This document shows positions 8,378-18,795 of a stretch of DNA of 64,000 nucleotides, piece by piece (position 1 is the stretch's first letter; each line of letters opens with the position of its first letter). Both the position numbers and the translations under genes were made by a program. This DNA comes from Glutamicibacter protophormiae (GTDB lineage Bacteria; Actinomycetota; Actinomycetes; Actinomycetales; Micrococcaceae), in NCBI RefSeq assembly GCF_014647495.1, contig NZ_BMPH01000001.1, positions 434,001 through 498,000 of the forward strand, written 5' to 3'. The notes under the pieces were generated by a model that saw only the letters and a list, made by a program, of their open reading frames with translations, was not told the origin of the DNA and did no database searches.

Positions 8378-9712
8378 CTACTCGGCCGCGTCCCTTGGCT
8401 CTTCGGAGAGCGAATGGGCAGGTTTCCCGGCGTCGGTATTCTCCTTCAGTGCCCGTTCCTTGGCGGCCTTTTCCTTGGCATCCAGCCGTTCGATGGCGGA
8501 TGCTTCCTCGTCCAGCGCGACTTCCGCGATGATGTCCTGTTTGGCTTCGACGGACGGATCAGACTTCTCGCGCCCGGTCCAGACCTTGACCACGGCCCAG
8601 GTCGCGGCGGTCAGTGGTACGGCAAGCACCGCTCCGATGATGCCGGCCAGCACGGTGCCAGCGGTCAAGGCCATCAAGACGACCAGCGCGTGCAGGCTCA
8701 GGGCATTGGCCATGACAACCGGCTGCAGGAAGTTGCCTTCCAACTGGTTCACGATGATGACGGCGGCCAGCACGATCAGTGCCACCACCGGGCCATTGGT
8801 GACGAGCGCAACCAGGGTGGCTAGCACACCGGCCACGGTCGCACCGACCATCGGGACGAACGAGCCGAGGAAGACGATGACGCCCAGCGGAATGGCCAGC
8901 GGCACCTGCAGGATCAGCAGGGTGGCGGTGATGCCGATCGAGTCAACGGCCGCCACAATCGAGGTGCCACGAATGTAGCCGCCGAAGGTGTGCAGAGCAC
9001 GGTCTCCGGACAGGATCCACTTGTTGCGGTAGTGCTTCGGGGTCCAGGAGACCGCGAAGGCCCAAATGCGGTCCCCGTCCTTCAGGAAGAAGAACAGGAT
9101 GACCAGCAACAGGATCAGGCCGGTGACGAAGCTGCCGGCGGCGCTGATGGTATTCAGCGCTCCGGTACCGAACTGGGAACTGGTCAGGAACCCGGTGACG
9201 GTCTGGACGGCCTTATCGATCTGCTCCTGGTCGATGGTGAACGGAAGATCGCCCAGTACTTCCTGGATGATCTCGTTGAGCTGGTTGAAGCCCTGGACCG
9301 CCTTGTCGACCAGGGTCGACCATTCGTTGGTCACCGAGAACACCAAACCGGTGCCGATCCCGCCAAGCACGAGCAGTGAACCGAGGAACACGATCCATGC
9401 AGCGAGCAGTGCATTGACCACCCGGCGCAGTCGGACCACTAACGGCCAGAGCGCGCAGGCGATGATGATTGCCAGCAGTGTCGGAATGACGATGGTGGTG
9501 AGCCTGAGCATGCCGATGATGATGAATGCCGCCAGCGCACCGACCACCAGGATCTGTGCGCTGCGGATTCCCATGCGTCCAAGCAGATCCGTCCATAGCC
9601 CGCTGACGGTGAATTCGGGTGGCTGCTCGGTGGTCAAGCCCAATGCCGCGTCGGTTTTGGCCTGTGGGGCCTTCTCCTTCGTCGCGGGTTTCGCCCTGCG
9701 AAACAAACTCAT
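8378..9712 (-). CDS. AI-2E / PerM-family transporter
   Basis: A 444-residue membrane protein of the autoinducer-2-exporter-like (UPF0118) family. The N-terminal 45 residues are charged and soluble. Several hydrophobic segments follow: a pair at about residues 50-100, one near 115-140, and a cluster after about residue 190. The usual charged cytoplasmic tail comes after residue 400. Members include putative AI-2 exporters and Na+/H+-type antiporters, so the substrate cannot be assigned. GAGGAGCG lies just upstream of the ATG. Confidence 0.85.
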   Translation of the reverse strand: MSLFRRAKPATKEKAPQAKTDAALGLTTEQPPEFTVSGLWTDLLGRMGIRSAQILVVGALAAFIIIGMLRLTTIVIPTLLAIIIACALWPLVVRLRRVVNALLAAWIVFLGSLLVLGGIGTGLVFSVTNEWSTLVDKAVQGFNQLNEIIQEVLGDLPFTIDQEQIDKAVQTVTGFLTSSQFGTGALNTISAAGSFVTGLILLLVILFFFLKDGDRIWAFAVSWTPKHYRNKWILSGDRALHTFGGYIRGTSIVAAVDSIGITATLLILQVPLAIPLGVIVFLGSFVPMVGATVAGVLATLVALVTNGPVVALIVLAAVIIVNQLEGNFLQPVVMANALSLHALVVLMALTAGTVLAGIIGAVLAVPLTAATWAVVKVWTGREKSDPSVEAKQDIIAEVALDEEASAIERLDAKEKAAKERALKENTDAGKPAHSLSEEPRDAAE

Positions 9713-9851
9713 ACTCGCTCCTCAATGCCGTTTGTGATAGCTCCAACAATAGGCTAGCGAAATGAACAGTCGGTAGATCAACACCGTGAGGATGATCTTT
9801 TGCCAGCTCAGTGTTGGGTTGATCGTTTGCTGGGTGGAGGTCTGAGACAGG

Positions 9852-10442
9852 TTAGGAGCGCGGCCCGAAGTACTCGCTGGACAGCAGGCCCATGATGATC
9901 CGGTCGTGGAACTTGCCGTCATGGAAGCCGGCCTGGCGTTCGCGTCCCTCTTCCCGGAATCCTGCGCGGTTGAAGGTGCGCAGCGCGCGTTCGTTGTAGG
10001 CCCACACGCTCAGCCCAATGCGGTTCAGCCCCATCTCGCGGAAGCCGAAGTCGACAATCATCTTGGTTGCCATGGTGCCGTAGCCCTGGCCGACGTTGGA
10101 TCCGCCGATCATGATCATCAGCTCGGCCGAACGGGCTGGAGCGTTGTAGTTGTACAGCGCCGTGTGTCCGATTAGGGTGTCGTCGGGAAGCGTGATGCAC
10201 AGGCCCACTCCGTCGGTGGTACCGCGGTTGAGGCTGCGCCCCTTGAAGAGCTCGGCGGCTTCGGTCCCCGGATGCGGGAGCACCAAGGATCCTTGCAGAG
10301 CCATGAATTCCGGGCTGTTCCACCACTGGGTCAGGATCGGGAGGTCGGATTCCTGCAGTTCGCGCAGGCGGATGTGCTCAGAAATCAGCAGGTTGATTCC
10401 GTAGTCCTGGGCATTCTCTGTGTTCCATATGTCACTGGCCAT
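9852..10442 (-). CDS. GNAT-family N-acetyltransferase
   Basis: A 196-residue protein with the GNAT fold. An N-terminal IRLRELQESDLPILTQWWN segment opens the domain, the acetyl-CoA binding loop is GGSNVGQGYGTMAT at about residues 123-136, and the C-terminal region reads LNRIGLSVWAYNERALRTFNRAGF. It resembles RimJ/RimL or spermidine-type acetyltransferases; the substrate is unknown. It lies upstream of the AI-2E gene on the same strand, separated by about 140 bases, so co-transcription is possible. Confidence 0.85.
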   Translation of the reverse strand: MASDIWNTENAQDYGINLLISEHIRLRELQESDLPILTQWWNSPEFMALQGSLVLPHPGTEAAELFKGRSLNRGTTDGVGLCITLPDDTLIGHTALYNYNAPARSAELMIMIGGSNVGQGYGTMATKMIVDFGFREMGLNRIGLSVWAYNERALRTFNRAGFREEGRERQAGFHDGKFHDRIIMGLLSSEYFGPRS

Positions 10443-10587
10443 GCATCCAATCTACCCTGTTGCGTAATTCACGCTCCGCATTCCACGACAGGCGAGCGTG
10501 GCCACCAGTGAACCGGAAAAGCCCCTATGGGTAGGAAGTTAAGCCATCCTGGGGGTTGCGGTGGCGCATCAGACACGCCGAAGCTCC

Positions 10588-10989
10588 TCAGCGGGTTTTC
10601 GCCGCGGACCTGAAGTGTTGGCCCAGCCAGAAATCCAGCGCTGCGGACAGCAGGATCCCCAGCGTATAGGCGGCAAGATCCAGCGCCGCGAAGCCAGAAC
10701 CGAACACCAGGTGGGCCGCCGGGAGCATGGAAACCAGAAGCGCCGGCAGGCCGGTGAGCTGCAGGAATTCGATCCCGAAGCACCACAGGAAAGCCAGGGA
10801 GGCTGGAAGCCAGGGGGAGCGGCGTACCAGGATCAAGGCGAAGAGCACGTAGAACAACGCCGCATACAGCACCCCGCCGGAGAAGTCTGCGGCCAATCCG
10901 CCGCCAAGATATCGTGCGCTTAAACCAGCGGGGATCATCGCCATGGCGATGATCCCCAGGGTTAGGCGCCGCGCAGAAATGCTGCCCAT
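10588..10989 (-). CDS. DUF2809 membrane protein
   Basis: A small protein (133 residues) with about four hydrophobic segments, including VLYAALFYVLFALIL and ALDLAAYTLGILLSAAL, with the FGIEFLQLT motif between them. This layout fits DUF2809, a family of unknown function. The chosen ATG at 10989 lies two bases after the end of the VKOR gene (stop at 10992), so the two are probably an operon. A longer open frame reaching further upstream overlaps VKOR and is not supported. Confidence 0.7.
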   Translation of the reverse strand: MGSISARRLTLGIIAMAMIPAGLSARYLGGGLAADFSGGVLYAALFYVLFALILVRRSPWLPASLAFLWCFGIEFLQLTGLPALLVSMLPAAHLVFGSGFAALDLAAYTLGILLSAALDFWLGQHFRSAAKTR

Positions 10990-10991
10990 GC

Positions 10992-11615
10992 CTATCCGAA
11001 GAAAGCGTTCGGGAAACGCAGGATCACGGTCGCGGCGACCAGCAGCCACAGAATGGCGGTGATGATCCAGCTCCATTCGCGGAACAGCTTCTTCACTCCT
11101 TCGCCGGCGGGGATCACGCCGGTCAGCACATTGCGTCCTGTAGTGAAGACAAAGAGCGGGATGACCATGGTCCAGACGACCATGCAGTAGAGGCAAAGGG
11201 CGTTGATTTCGTACAGCGCCTGGAACCAGAACCAGATGACCAGGCCCAGCGCCGCGGTGACGCCCAGCTGGAAGCAGATCCAGAACCAGCGCTGCAGCTT
11301 GGTGGCTCCAGCCAGCAGTGCGAAGCCGATGGCGACCACGACGGCGAAGCAGACGATGCCGAAGAACGGGTTGGGGAAACCGAAGATGCCTGCCTGTTCG
11401 GTTTTCATGACCGTGCCGCAGGAAATCCATGGATTGACGTCGCAGCTCGTGACGTAGTCAGGGTTCTTGTAGAGTTCGATCCGCTCCAGGACCAGGATCC
11501 CGGCGGCGACCCATGCGATGATGCCGGTGACGATGGTGAACAGGCCGAACCCGCGATCCCTCGCCCACCAAGGCAACACGCCCGGGGTCTGTTGATTTTC
11601 AAGTGATGAAACCAT
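10992..11615 (-). CDS. Vitamin K epoxide reductase (VKOR) family protein
   Basis: Bacterial VKOR homologues reoxidise a DsbA-like partner and pass electrons to quinone. They are the actinobacterial route to disulfide bonds outside the membrane. The 207-residue protein has five membrane segments. The loop cysteines Cys58 and Cys66 and the quinone-proximal CLYC (141-144) are all present, so it should be active. No DsbA-like gene is fused or adjacent; DUF2809 follows immediately. Confidence 0.9.
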   Translation of the reverse strand: MVSSLENQQTPGVLPWWARDRGFGLFTIVTGIIAWVAAGILVLERIELYKNPDYVTSCDVNPWISCGTVMKTEQAGIFGFPNPFFGIVCFAVVVAIGFALLAGATKLQRWFWICFQLGVTAALGLVIWFWFQALYEINALCLYCMVVWTMVIPLFVFTTGRNVLTGVIPAGEGVKKLFREWSWIITAILWLLVAATVILRFPNAFFG

Positions 11616-12107
11616 GCTTTGACTATTCCATATGTTCCTAGGAAAGCGGATGACTCCGCCGTGTGCGTTCTCATCCTAAAAAGATTTTCTGTGCAACGGA
11701 TATGTGCCCATGAACGCGATGTGAACGAAATATGAGAGAATAGGAGTGGTTGTTCGCGGATCCACAGTCTGCTTTCAACCCAACGAGAGACTTTCGAAAC
11801 GACAGATCGTCAGGCGATGCATCGCTTCGGTTGAGTGCCCAATATGTGCGCCTCCCGAGGGAATACCGCGGATCGAAGGGCTGCAAAGGAAAGCAGCTGG
11901 TTTGAAAGGGCCGCGTTGAGCCGCAGTTGCTGCGTCGGGATCGGTACTCCGGTTCCGGGGCGTGGACAGCTGCGGAATATATAGAGCTTTTGTGTCCGGC
12001 CGACTCATAGAAGTAGGCCGAGCCGCACGTCATGTTTGTAGATTCAGCCAAGGCACCGTCTGTGGAGGATGCAGAAGCTGGACTTTAATAGGAGTACGCG
12101 AAATTAA
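11616..12107 (+). other. Intergenic region: probable long 5' leader of rne
   Basis: About 490 bases separate the divergent VKOR and rne genes. I see no protein-coding gene. Part must be promoter for both; the distance suggests a long rne leader, which in other bacteria lets RNase E regulate its own mRNA. The nearest purine-rich ribosome-binding site (AGGAG near 12091) sits rather far, about 12-14 bases, from the rne ATG. Confidence 0.4.
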
Positions 12108-15092
12108 ATGAGCGCATCAAATCAGCGAAAGGGTGGGGCGCAGGGAAGCAAGCGAGGCAATCGTTCGACGCGCGCCCGCCGCACCCAGGTATCCACCACC
12201 CCGGCTCGTCCATTGCGTCGCGCCATGACTCTGGCAGAGCTTAATGCCGCTGCCGGCGTTGAAGACACCCAGTACCGCTGGCGGGCCACCCGCCGCACCC
12301 AGGTGTCAACCCCTGACTCCAGCAAGCGCGCAAGCCGCCAAGCCGACCGTCGAGCCCAGAGCGCCCGCAGCGCGGAAGTCGACGAAGCCTTGAATGAGCA
12401 GGCGGCAAAGCAGCAGGCAGTCGAGGCCGAAGCCACCGAACAGGTGCAAGCCCCCGCCGCTGAAGTCGTGGAGCCTGCAGCGCCTGCTGCATCCCTGGAA
12501 ACCGTCGAGGCCATTGCCCAGGCGGCCATCGAGGCCGAGGCGAACGCCGAGCCAGAAGACCGCACCGGCGCACTGCTGGCCGAGCACGGGAGCACCATGA
12601 TCATGAACCCGTTTGCGATCCCTGAGTCGGCGCATTCGGTGCTGGCCCAGGCCGTCGCGAAGAAGACCCGCACCGCACCGCATGCGGAGGCCGAGGAGCA
12701 GTCCGAGGAAGAAGAAGACGTCACCTCGCGCCGCCGTCGCCGTCGCCGCCGCGGCGATGTCGATCTGGAGCTCGAAGGCGGATCGCAGGACGATCCGCCG
12801 AACACGGTCACCCGCGTCCGCGCCCCGCGTGCCGGCATCGAGAGCCACGCCAGCGTGAACAGCAAGGTCGCTTCGGTGCGCGGTTCCACCCGTCTGGAAG
12901 CCAAGCGCCAACGCCGCCGCGAATCCCGCGAGACCGGCCGTCGCCGCCAGGTGATCACCGAGGCTGAGTTCCTGGCGCGCCGCGAGTCCGTGGAGCGCAA
13001 GATGATCGTGCGCCAGCGTGAAGACCGCATCCAGATCGGCGTCCTCGAAGACGGCGTCCTGGCCGAGCATTTCGTGTCCAAGACCCAGCAGGATTCGCTG
13101 ATCGGCAACGTGTACCTGGGCAAGGTGCAGAACGTGCTACCTTCCATGGAAGCCGCATTCGTGGACATCGGCCGCGGACGCAACGCCGTGCTGTACGCCG
13201 GCGAAGTGAACTGGGACGTGGCGGGCCTCGAAGGAGCGCCGCGCCGCATCGAGAACGCCCTGAAAGCCGGGGATTCTGTGCTGGTGCAGGTCACCAAGGA
13301 CCCGGTAGGCCACAAGGGCGCCCGCCTGACCAGTCAGGTCTCGCTGCCGGGCCGCTACCTGGTGTACGTGCCGGGCGGTTCCATGACCGGTATCTCCCGC
13401 AAGCTGCCGGACGTCGAGCGCCAGCGCCTGAAGAAGATCCTGAAGGACCACCTGCCGGAGAATGCCGGCGTGATCGTGCGCACCGCAGCGGAAGGCGCCT
13501 CGGAAGAGGAGCTGACCAATGACATCAACCGCCTGCGCGCCCAGTGGGAAGGCATCGAGGAGCAGTCGAACTCGACCAAGACCTTGGCCCCTGAGCTGCT
13601 GTACTCGGAGCCGGACCTGACCATCAAGGTCGTCCGAGACGTCTTCAACGAGGACTTCACCAAGCTGATCGTCTCCGGCGAGCATGCCTGGGACACGATC
13701 GAGGCCTACGTCATGTACGTGGCCCCGGATCTGATGGGCCGCCTGGAGAAGTGGGAGCAGAACGAGGACATCTTCGCCACCTACCGCGTCGACGAGCAGA
13801 TCGCCAAGGCGCTGGATCGCAAGGTCTTCCTGCCCTCGGGCGGTTCGCTGGTCATCGACCGCACCGAAGCGATGACGGTCATCGACGTCAACACCGGCAA
13901 GTTCACCGGTTCGGGCGGCAACCTCGAAGAGACTGTCACCAAGAACAACCTGGAAGCAGCTGAAGAAGTAGTACGGCAGCTGCGCCTGCGCGACATCGGC
14001 GGCATCATCGTCATCGACTTCATCGACATGGTCCTGGAATCGAACCGCGACCTGGTGCTGCGTCGCCTGGTCGAATGCCTCGGCCGGGACCGTACCAAGC
14101 ACCAGGTGGCCGAGGTGACATCCCTGGGTCTGGTGCAGATGACGCGCAAGCGCATGGGCACCGGTCTGCTGGAAGTCTTCGGCGAAGAGTGCGAGCATTG
14201 CGCCGGCGCCGGCGTGATCACCCACGAGGAGCCCGTCGAATCGCGCAAGTCCTTCAATTCGCATGGCGAGAGCCACACGAAGAAGTACTCGGAGAAGCCT
14301 TCGCGCAACCGCCGCCGCCGCGGTGGGGACAAGGACGAGAGCAAGCCTGTCGAGCAGGAGCAGGGAGAAGTCGTCGAGGAGAAGACCGAAGCGACTCGCC
14401 ATGCCCTGGCCAACATCGCCGCGGCCTCGCACCTGGATCACGGGACGGAACACGCCGTGAACATCAACGGCGACGAGATCCCCATGCCGAAGCACGTTGA
14501 CACCGAGTCCGCCGACACGTCCCTGACCTTGGAATCGCTGGAAGCAGCGCTGCCCGAGGGTGAAGGACAGGACGAGCTGGCCGACGCGGGCCGCAAGTCT
14601 CGCCGTCGCTCGCGCTCCCGTGGACGCAACCGCGCCCAGGACGAGCATCAGGGGACCGAGAACCAGGCCGAAGTGCAGCAGCCAGCCGCCGAGCCGGTGA
14701 ATGCCGACGAACAGGTTTCCTCCAAGCCTGTCCGCAGCCGTTCACGCCGTGCCTCGCGCCCGCAGGGCGCCGCAGCGGGGGACCAGCCGGTCCTGACCGG
14801 CCTCGCCCTGCCTGCGTCCCAGGCTCCGGCCACTGAGCCGGCAGTCGCCGCCGCTGCGGCACCTGCCGCTTCGGCGGCCCCACAGAGTTCCACCAAACCA
14901 AAGCGACGCAGCCGTCGGGCCACCTCGGTCCAGGGCGATGCGAATGCTGCGGTTGAAGTGGTCGAGGTATCCGCTGCTACCGGTTCGGTAGTACAGATGG
15001 ATGCCGTCAGTTCGCAGACTGAAAAGCCTGCCGAATCGGCCGGTGCTCCGGTCATGTTCGGTGTGGGAGTTCCGGTCCGCGAACTGAAATAG
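12108..15092 (+). CDS. rne: Ribonuclease E/G family protein
   Basis: Endoribonuclease that starts mRNA decay and matures rRNA and tRNA. At 994 residues it has the actinobacterial sandwich layout. There is a long charged, low-complexity N-terminal arm with an arginine cluster near residue 205. Next come the S1 RNA-binding domain (about 305-400), the 5' sensor/RNase H-like region and the DNase I-like catalytic domain, with DVNTGKFTG near 592. The zinc-link CEHC is near 694, followed by a disordered tail rich in Arg, Ala and Pro (about 710-994). The catalytic aspartate and zinc-link cysteines are intact. Confidence 0.95.
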   Translation: MSASNQRKGGAQGSKRGNRSTRARRTQVSTTPARPLRRAMTLAELNAAAGVEDTQYRWRATRRTQVSTPDSSKRASRQADRRAQSARSAEVDEALNEQAAKQQAVEAEATEQVQAPAAEVVEPAAPAASLETVEAIAQAAIEAEANAEPEDRTGALLAEHGSTMIMNPFAIPESAHSVLAQAVAKKTRTAPHAEAEEQSEEEEDVTSRRRRRRRRGDVDLELEGGSQDDPPNTVTRVRAPRAGIESHASVNSKVASVRGSTRLEAKRQRRRESRETGRRRQVITEAEFLARRESVERKMIVRQREDRIQIGVLEDGVLAEHFVSKTQQDSLIGNVYLGKVQNVLPSMEAAFVDIGRGRNAVLYAGEVNWDVAGLEGAPRRIENALKAGDSVLVQVTKDPVGHKGARLTSQVSLPGRYLVYVPGGSMTGISRKLPDVERQRLKKILKDHLPENAGVIVRTAAEGASEEELTNDINRLRAQWEGIEEQSNSTKTLAPELLYSEPDLTIKVVRDVFNEDFTKLIVSGEHAWDTIEAYVMYVAPDLMGRLEKWEQNEDIFATYRVDEQIAKALDRKVFLPSGGSLVIDRTEAMTVIDVNTGKFTGSGGNLEETVTKNNLEAAEEVVRQLRLRDIGGIIVIDFIDMVLESNRDLVLRRLVECLGRDRTKHQVAEVTSLGLVQMTRKRMGTGLLEVFGEECEHCAGAGVITHEEPVESRKSFNSHGESHTKKYSEKPSRNRRRRGGDKDESKPVEQEQGEVVEEKTEATRHALANIAAASHLDHGTEHAVNINGDEIPMPKHVDTESADTSLTLESLEAALPEGEGQDELADAGRKSRRRSRSRGRNRAQDEHQGTENQAEVQQPAAEPVNADEQVSSKPVRSRSRRASRPQGAAAGDQPVLTGLALPASQAPATEPAVAAAAAPAASAAPQSSTKPKRRSRRATSVQGDANAAVEVVEVSAATGSVVQMDAVSSQTEKPAESAGAPVMFGVGVPVRELK

Positions 15093-15113
15093 ATGAACTT
15101 GGTCACGGTTCAC

Positions 15114-15144
15114 CCACTGGGGCAGTTTGTATTTGCCCCAGTGG
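15114..15144 (+). terminator. Hairpin after rne
   Basis: CCACTGGGGCA (15114-15124) pairs perfectly with TGCCCCAGTGG (15134-15144) across a nine-base loop. There is no U-run. Likely terminator or 3'-end stabiliser of rne. Confidence 0.55.
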
Positions 15145-15261
15145 CGTGGACTAGCGTAATCTAGTTGATCGGTGCTAAACGCCAAGATCACGGACTTTTG
15201 GTCCGCTCGGCGTCAAGGCACAAGCGCATGAGATCCCTGCGTAACGGACCTGATATTAGGT

Positions 15262-15290
15262 TTGCGGGTTGATTTCTGCGCCGGTAAGAC
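15262..15290 (+). promoter_or_regulatory. Possible rplU-rpmA promoter
   Basis: TTGCGG (15262-15267) and TAAGAC (15285-15290) are spaced by 17 bases about 30 bases upstream of rplU. The match is modest. Confidence 0.35.
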
Positions 15291-15320
15291 AATAAACGTC
15301 GAGTAGAAGTGAGTACCCAC

Positions 15321-15629
15321 GTGGTGTACGCAATTGTCCGCGCAGGCGGCCACCAGGAAAAGGTTTCCGTTGGAGACCTGATCACCGTTGACCGTCTTCA
15401 GGCTGCCCCAGGTAGCTCCATTGAGCTTCCTGCCTTGCTGCTGGTGGATGGCGAGAAGGTAACTTCCGCCGCTGCCGATCTGGCTAAGGTCAAGGTCACC
15501 GCCGAGGTTGTTGAAAACCTTCGCGGTCAGAAGATCGTTATCCAGAAGTACAAGAACAAGACCGGTTACAAGAAGCGCCAGGGTTTCCGCGCTGCTCTGA
15601 CCAAGGTCAAGGTCACCTCGATCGCCTAA
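15321..15629 (+). CDS. rplU: 50S ribosomal protein L21
   Basis: Large-subunit protein that binds 23S rRNA. The chosen GTG at 15321 gives 102 residues beginning [15 protein letters not shown], the conserved L21 N-terminus. A GTG four codons upstream (15309) is also in frame, but it would overlap the AAGTGAG ribosome-binding sequence. The C-terminal [14 protein letters not shown] signature is present. It pairs with rpmA 46 bases downstream, the universal order. Confidence 0.95.
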   Translation: MVYAIVRAGGHQEKVSVGDLITVDRLQAAPGSSIELPALLLVDGEKVTSAAADLAKVKVTAEVVENLRGQKIVIQKYKNKTGYKKRQGFRAALTKVKVTSIA

Positions 15630-15675
15630 TTAGGCGATCGTACTATCCATTTTTTGTAGCGAAAGAGGCTAAATC

Positions 15676-15930
15676 ATGGCACATAAGAAAGGTGCGAGTT
15701 CCACTCGCAACGGTCGCGATTCCAACGCACAGTACCTGGGCGTAAAGCGCTTCGGTGGTCAGGAAGTCAAGGCAGGCGAAATCATCGTTCGCCAGCGTGG
15801 CACCCACTTCCACCCGGGCGCCGGCGTTGGCCGCGGCAAGGACGACACCCTGTTCGCTCTGGCTGCCGGTGCAGTCGAGTTCGGCACCCGTCGTGGTCGC
15901 CGCGTGGTGAACATTGTGGCTGCTGCCTAA
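15676..15930 (+). CDS. rpmA: 50S ribosomal protein L27
   Basis: 84-residue L27, starting [16 protein letters not shown]. Its N-terminal tail reaches the peptidyl-transferase centre. There is no cleavable N-terminal extension of the Firmicutes type. GAAAGAGG precedes the ATG. Second gene of the rplU-rpmA unit, ahead of obgE. Confidence 0.97.
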   Translation: MAHKKGASSTRNGRDSNAQYLGVKRFGGQEVKAGEIIVRQRGTHFHPGAGVGRGKDDTLFALAAGAVEFGTRRGRRVVNIVAAA

Positions 15931-15960
15931 CTTAGGTACGCAACAGCATTTTTAGTACAC

Positions 15961-15990
15961 AAGGGGTGGGCCGATTCCGGTCCGCCCCTT
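15961..15990 (+). terminator. GC-rich hairpin after rpmA
   Basis: AAGGGGTGGGCC pairs with GGTCCGCCCCTT, with one G-U pair, around a short loop. It lies between rpmA and obgE and has no U-run. Possible terminator or attenuator between the ribosomal genes and obgE. Confidence 0.5.
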
Positions 15991-16055
15991 GCGTGCGTAG
16001 TTAGACTTTTAAGCGAGCAGAAGTTCGCACCCCTTTTCTAGGAGTAGATGGCCCC

Positions 16056-17639
16056 GTGGCTGCATTCGTTGATCGCGTTACCCTTCATGCCACCGCAGGC
16101 AACGGTGGTCACGGTTGCGTGTCCATTAAGCGTGAGAAGTTCAAGCCACTGGGCGGCCCCGACGGCGGCAACGGCGGCGACGGCGGCGACATCATCCTGC
16201 GCGTGGACCCGCAGGTCACCACGCTGCTGGACTTCCACCACCTGCCGCACCGCAAGGCCGGCAACGGCGAACCGGGCAAGGGCGGCCTGCGCCCGGGCAA
16301 GCAGGGCCTGGACCTGATTCTCGGTGTTCCCGCCGGCACCGTGATCAAGACCCGCGACGGCGACATCCTCGCCGACCTGGTCAACGTGGGCGACGAGTTC
16401 CTTGCCGCCGCCGGCGGCCAGGGCGGACTGGGCAATGCCGCCATCTCCTCCGACAAGCGCAAGGCCCCAGGCTTCGCGTTGCTGGGCATTCCCGGCCAGG
16501 AGCAAGACGTCGTCCTAGAGCTCAAGTCCGTGGCGGATATCGCGCTGGTGGGCTACCCCTCGGCCGGCAAGTCCTCGCTGATCGCCGCGGTCTCCGCCGC
16601 ACGCCCGAAGATCGCCGACTATCCGTTCACCACCCTGGTCCCGAACCTCGGTGTGGTGCAGGCCGGCGAAGTCCGCTTCACCGTCGCCGACGTGCCGGGC
16701 CTGATCCCCGGAGCCTCGGAGGGCAAGGGCCTGGGCCACGAGTTCCTGCGCCACGTCGAGCGCTGCGCGGCCATCGTGCACGTGCTGGACTGCGCCTCCC
16801 TGGAATCCGACCGCGATCCGATCTCGGATCTGGAGACCATCGAAGCCGAGCTGGCGAACTACGAAGCCGACTCCACCTTCGCCGGAACCGACGGCACCAT
16901 CATTCCACTGGTCGAGCGTCCCAAGCTGGTGGCGCTGAACAAGGTCGACATGCCCGACGGCAAGGACATGGCCGAGTTCGTGCGCCCCGAGCTGGAGCGC
17001 CGCGGCTACCAGGTCTTCGAGATCTCGGCGCTGTCCCGCGACGGCCTGCGCGATCTTTCCTTCGCGATGGCCAAGCTGGTCGAAGAAGCCCGCGCCTCGC
17101 GCGTCGTGGAAACCCCGGTCGTCGAGGTGCCGGTGATCCGGCCGCGCTCGGTGAACAAGCAGGAATTCTACATCCGCCGTGAAGAGCAGAACCTTGAACC
17201 GCTGTGGCGAGTCATCGGAGAGAAGCCCGAGCGCTGGATCATGCAGACCGACTTCCGCAATGACGAGGCCGTGGGCTACCTGGCCGACCGCCTGGCCAAG
17301 CTCGGCGTGGAAAACCAGCTGTTCAAGTCCGGCGCGAAGCCGGGCGACGCAGTGGTCATCGGCGCTGAGGAGAACTCGGTGGTCTTCGACTGGGAGCCGA
17401 CCATGGCCGCCGGAGCGGAGCTGCTGGGCAGCCGCCGCGGCGAAGACGTGCGCCTGGAGGACCGCGGCGACCGCAAGACCCGCGAGGAGAAGCGCGCCGA
17501 GCACGAGGAGCGCAAGGCCGCCAAGGCCGCTGCCCGCGACGAGCTGGAAGCCGAGCGCCGCGCAGGCATCTGGACCGAGTCGGTGCATGCAAAGGCCGCC
17601 GAGCGCAAGGCGAAGCAGCGCACCCAGGAAGATCAGTGA
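16056..17639 (+). CDS. obgE: GTPase Obg/CgtA
   Basis: Ribosome-associated GTPase in 50S maturation and the stringent response. The 527 residues show the glycine-rich Obg fold (residues 1-158, with [10 protein letters not shown]), the G domain with P-loop GYPSAGKSS near 168-176, switch [20 protein letters not shown] base-recognition, and the actinobacterial C-terminal OCT domain (about 350-430), then a charged tail. The GTG at 16056 gives the conserved N-terminus. The last bases overlap proB (GTGA), coupling the two. Confidence 0.96.
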   Translation: MAAFVDRVTLHATAGNGGHGCVSIKREKFKPLGGPDGGNGGDGGDIILRVDPQVTTLLDFHHLPHRKAGNGEPGKGGLRPGKQGLDLILGVPAGTVIKTRDGDILADLVNVGDEFLAAAGGQGGLGNAAISSDKRKAPGFALLGIPGQEQDVVLELKSVADIALVGYPSAGKSSLIAAVSAARPKIADYPFTTLVPNLGVVQAGEVRFTVADVPGLIPGASEGKGLGHEFLRHVERCAAIVHVLDCASLESDRDPISDLETIEAELANYEADSTFAGTDGTIIPLVERPKLVALNKVDMPDGKDMAEFVRPELERRGYQVFEISALSRDGLRDLSFAMAKLVEEARASRVVETPVVEVPVIRPRSVNKQEFYIRREEQNLEPLWRVIGEKPERWIMQTDFRNDEAVGYLADRLAKLGVENQLFKSGAKPGDAVVIGAEENSVVFDWEPTMAAGAELLGSRRGEDVRLEDRGDRKTREEKRAEHEERKAAKAAARDELEAERRAGIWTESVHAKAAERKAKQRTQEDQ

Positions 17640-18772
17640 ACACCACCAAAACCCTTTCCGCAATCACCTCCCGCGCCCAGCTGCCCCAGGCCAAACGCCT
17701 GGTCGTCAAGGTGGGCTCCAGCTCGCTGACCACCGTGGAAGGCGGCATCTCGCAAGAGCGGATGGACTTCCTGGTGGAAACGCTCTCCAGGACCGTGGCC
17801 TCGGGCACCGAGGTCGTGCTGGTGTCCTCCGGGGCCATCGCCGCGGGCCTGGCCCCGCTGGCGCTGGCCAAGCGCCCCAAGGACCTGGCTACCCAGCAGG
17901 CCGCCGCCTCGGTGGGTCAGGGGCTCTTGCTCGCGCAGTACACCGCGCAGTTCGCGCAGCAGGGGATCACCGTGGCCCAGGTGCTGCTCACCGCGGATGA
18001 CCTGATGCGTCGCACCACCTACACCAACGCGCTGCGCGCGCTGGTGCGGCTGCTGAACCTCGGGGTGCTGCCGATCGTGAACGAGAACGACACGGTCGCC
18101 ACCCACGAGATCCGCTTCGGCGACAACGACCGCCTGGCCTCGCTGGTGGCCCACCTGGTCAAGGCCGACGCGCTGCTGCTGTTCTCCGACGTGGACTCCG
18201 TCTACGACGCCCACCCGGCCCAGGGCGGCAGCCGCATCCCGCTGGTTGGGCACCCGGACGAGATCAGGGCCATCGACCTGGGCACCTCGGGGTCCTCGGT
18301 GGGCACCGGAGGCATGATCACCAAGGTGCAGGCGGCCACGCTCAGCGCCTCGGCCGGCATTCCCGCCCTGGTCACCTCCACCGCCAACGCCGCCCGCGCG
18401 CTGGCCGGGGAGGACGTGGGCACCTGGTTCGCCGCGCGCAACACCCGCCGCTCGGCCCGCGACGTCTGGCTGGCCCACCTTGCGGTGGCCCACGGCCGCC
18501 TGATGCTGGACGCCGGAGCGGTGCGCGCCATCCGCAGCGGCGAGAAGTCGCTGCTGGCCGCGGGCATCACCTCCGCCACCGGCGACTTCGAGGCCGGGGA
18601 CGCGGTGGAGATCTGCGACGCCTCGGGGACCGTGGTGGCCCGCGGGCTGGTGAACTACGCCGCGCTGGAACTGCCGGCAATGTACGGCCGCTCGACCTCC
18701 GCGCTGCTCACGGACCTCGGCGAAGGTTACGAAAAACCCGTGGTACATGTCGATGACTTGGCGTTGATCTAG
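17636..18772 (+). CDS. proB: Glutamate 5-kinase
   Basis: First step of proline synthesis: phosphorylates glutamate to gamma-glutamyl phosphate. An amino-acid-kinase domain (residues 18-270, with [10 protein letters not shown] and the NENDTVAT segment) is followed by a PUA domain at about 290-370, the full-length form. 378 residues. The GTG start overlaps the obgE stop. proA begins 24 bases downstream, so the product can be handed straight to ProA, as is usual. Feedback inhibition by proline is a property of the family, not visible here. Confidence 0.96.
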   Translation: MNTTKTLSAITSRAQLPQAKRLVVKVGSSSLTTVEGGISQERMDFLVETLSRTVASGTEVVLVSSGAIAAGLAPLALAKRPKDLATQQAAASVGQGLLLAQYTAQFAQQGITVAQVLLTADDLMRRTTYTNALRALVRLLNLGVLPIVNENDTVATHEIRFGDNDRLASLVAHLVKADALLLFSDVDSVYDAHPAQGGSRIPLVGHPDEIRAIDLGTSGSSVGTGGMITKVQAATLSASAGIPALVTSTANAARALAGEDVGTWFAARNTRRSARDVWLAHLAVAHGRLMLDAGAVRAIRSGEKSLLAAGITSATGDFEAGDAVEICDASGTVVARGLVNYAALELPAMYGRSTSALLTDLGEGYEKPVVHVDDLALI

Positions 18773-18795
18773 GCTACGGAACCTACAATGGGTGC

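Noticed and set aside
9722-9851. Possible small membrane peptide (containing WQKIILTVLIYRLFISLAY) on the minus strand between the GNAT and AI-2E genes
   Set aside because: No ATG, GTG or TTG start with a ribosome-binding site inside the gap; the frame opens only within the GNAT gene.
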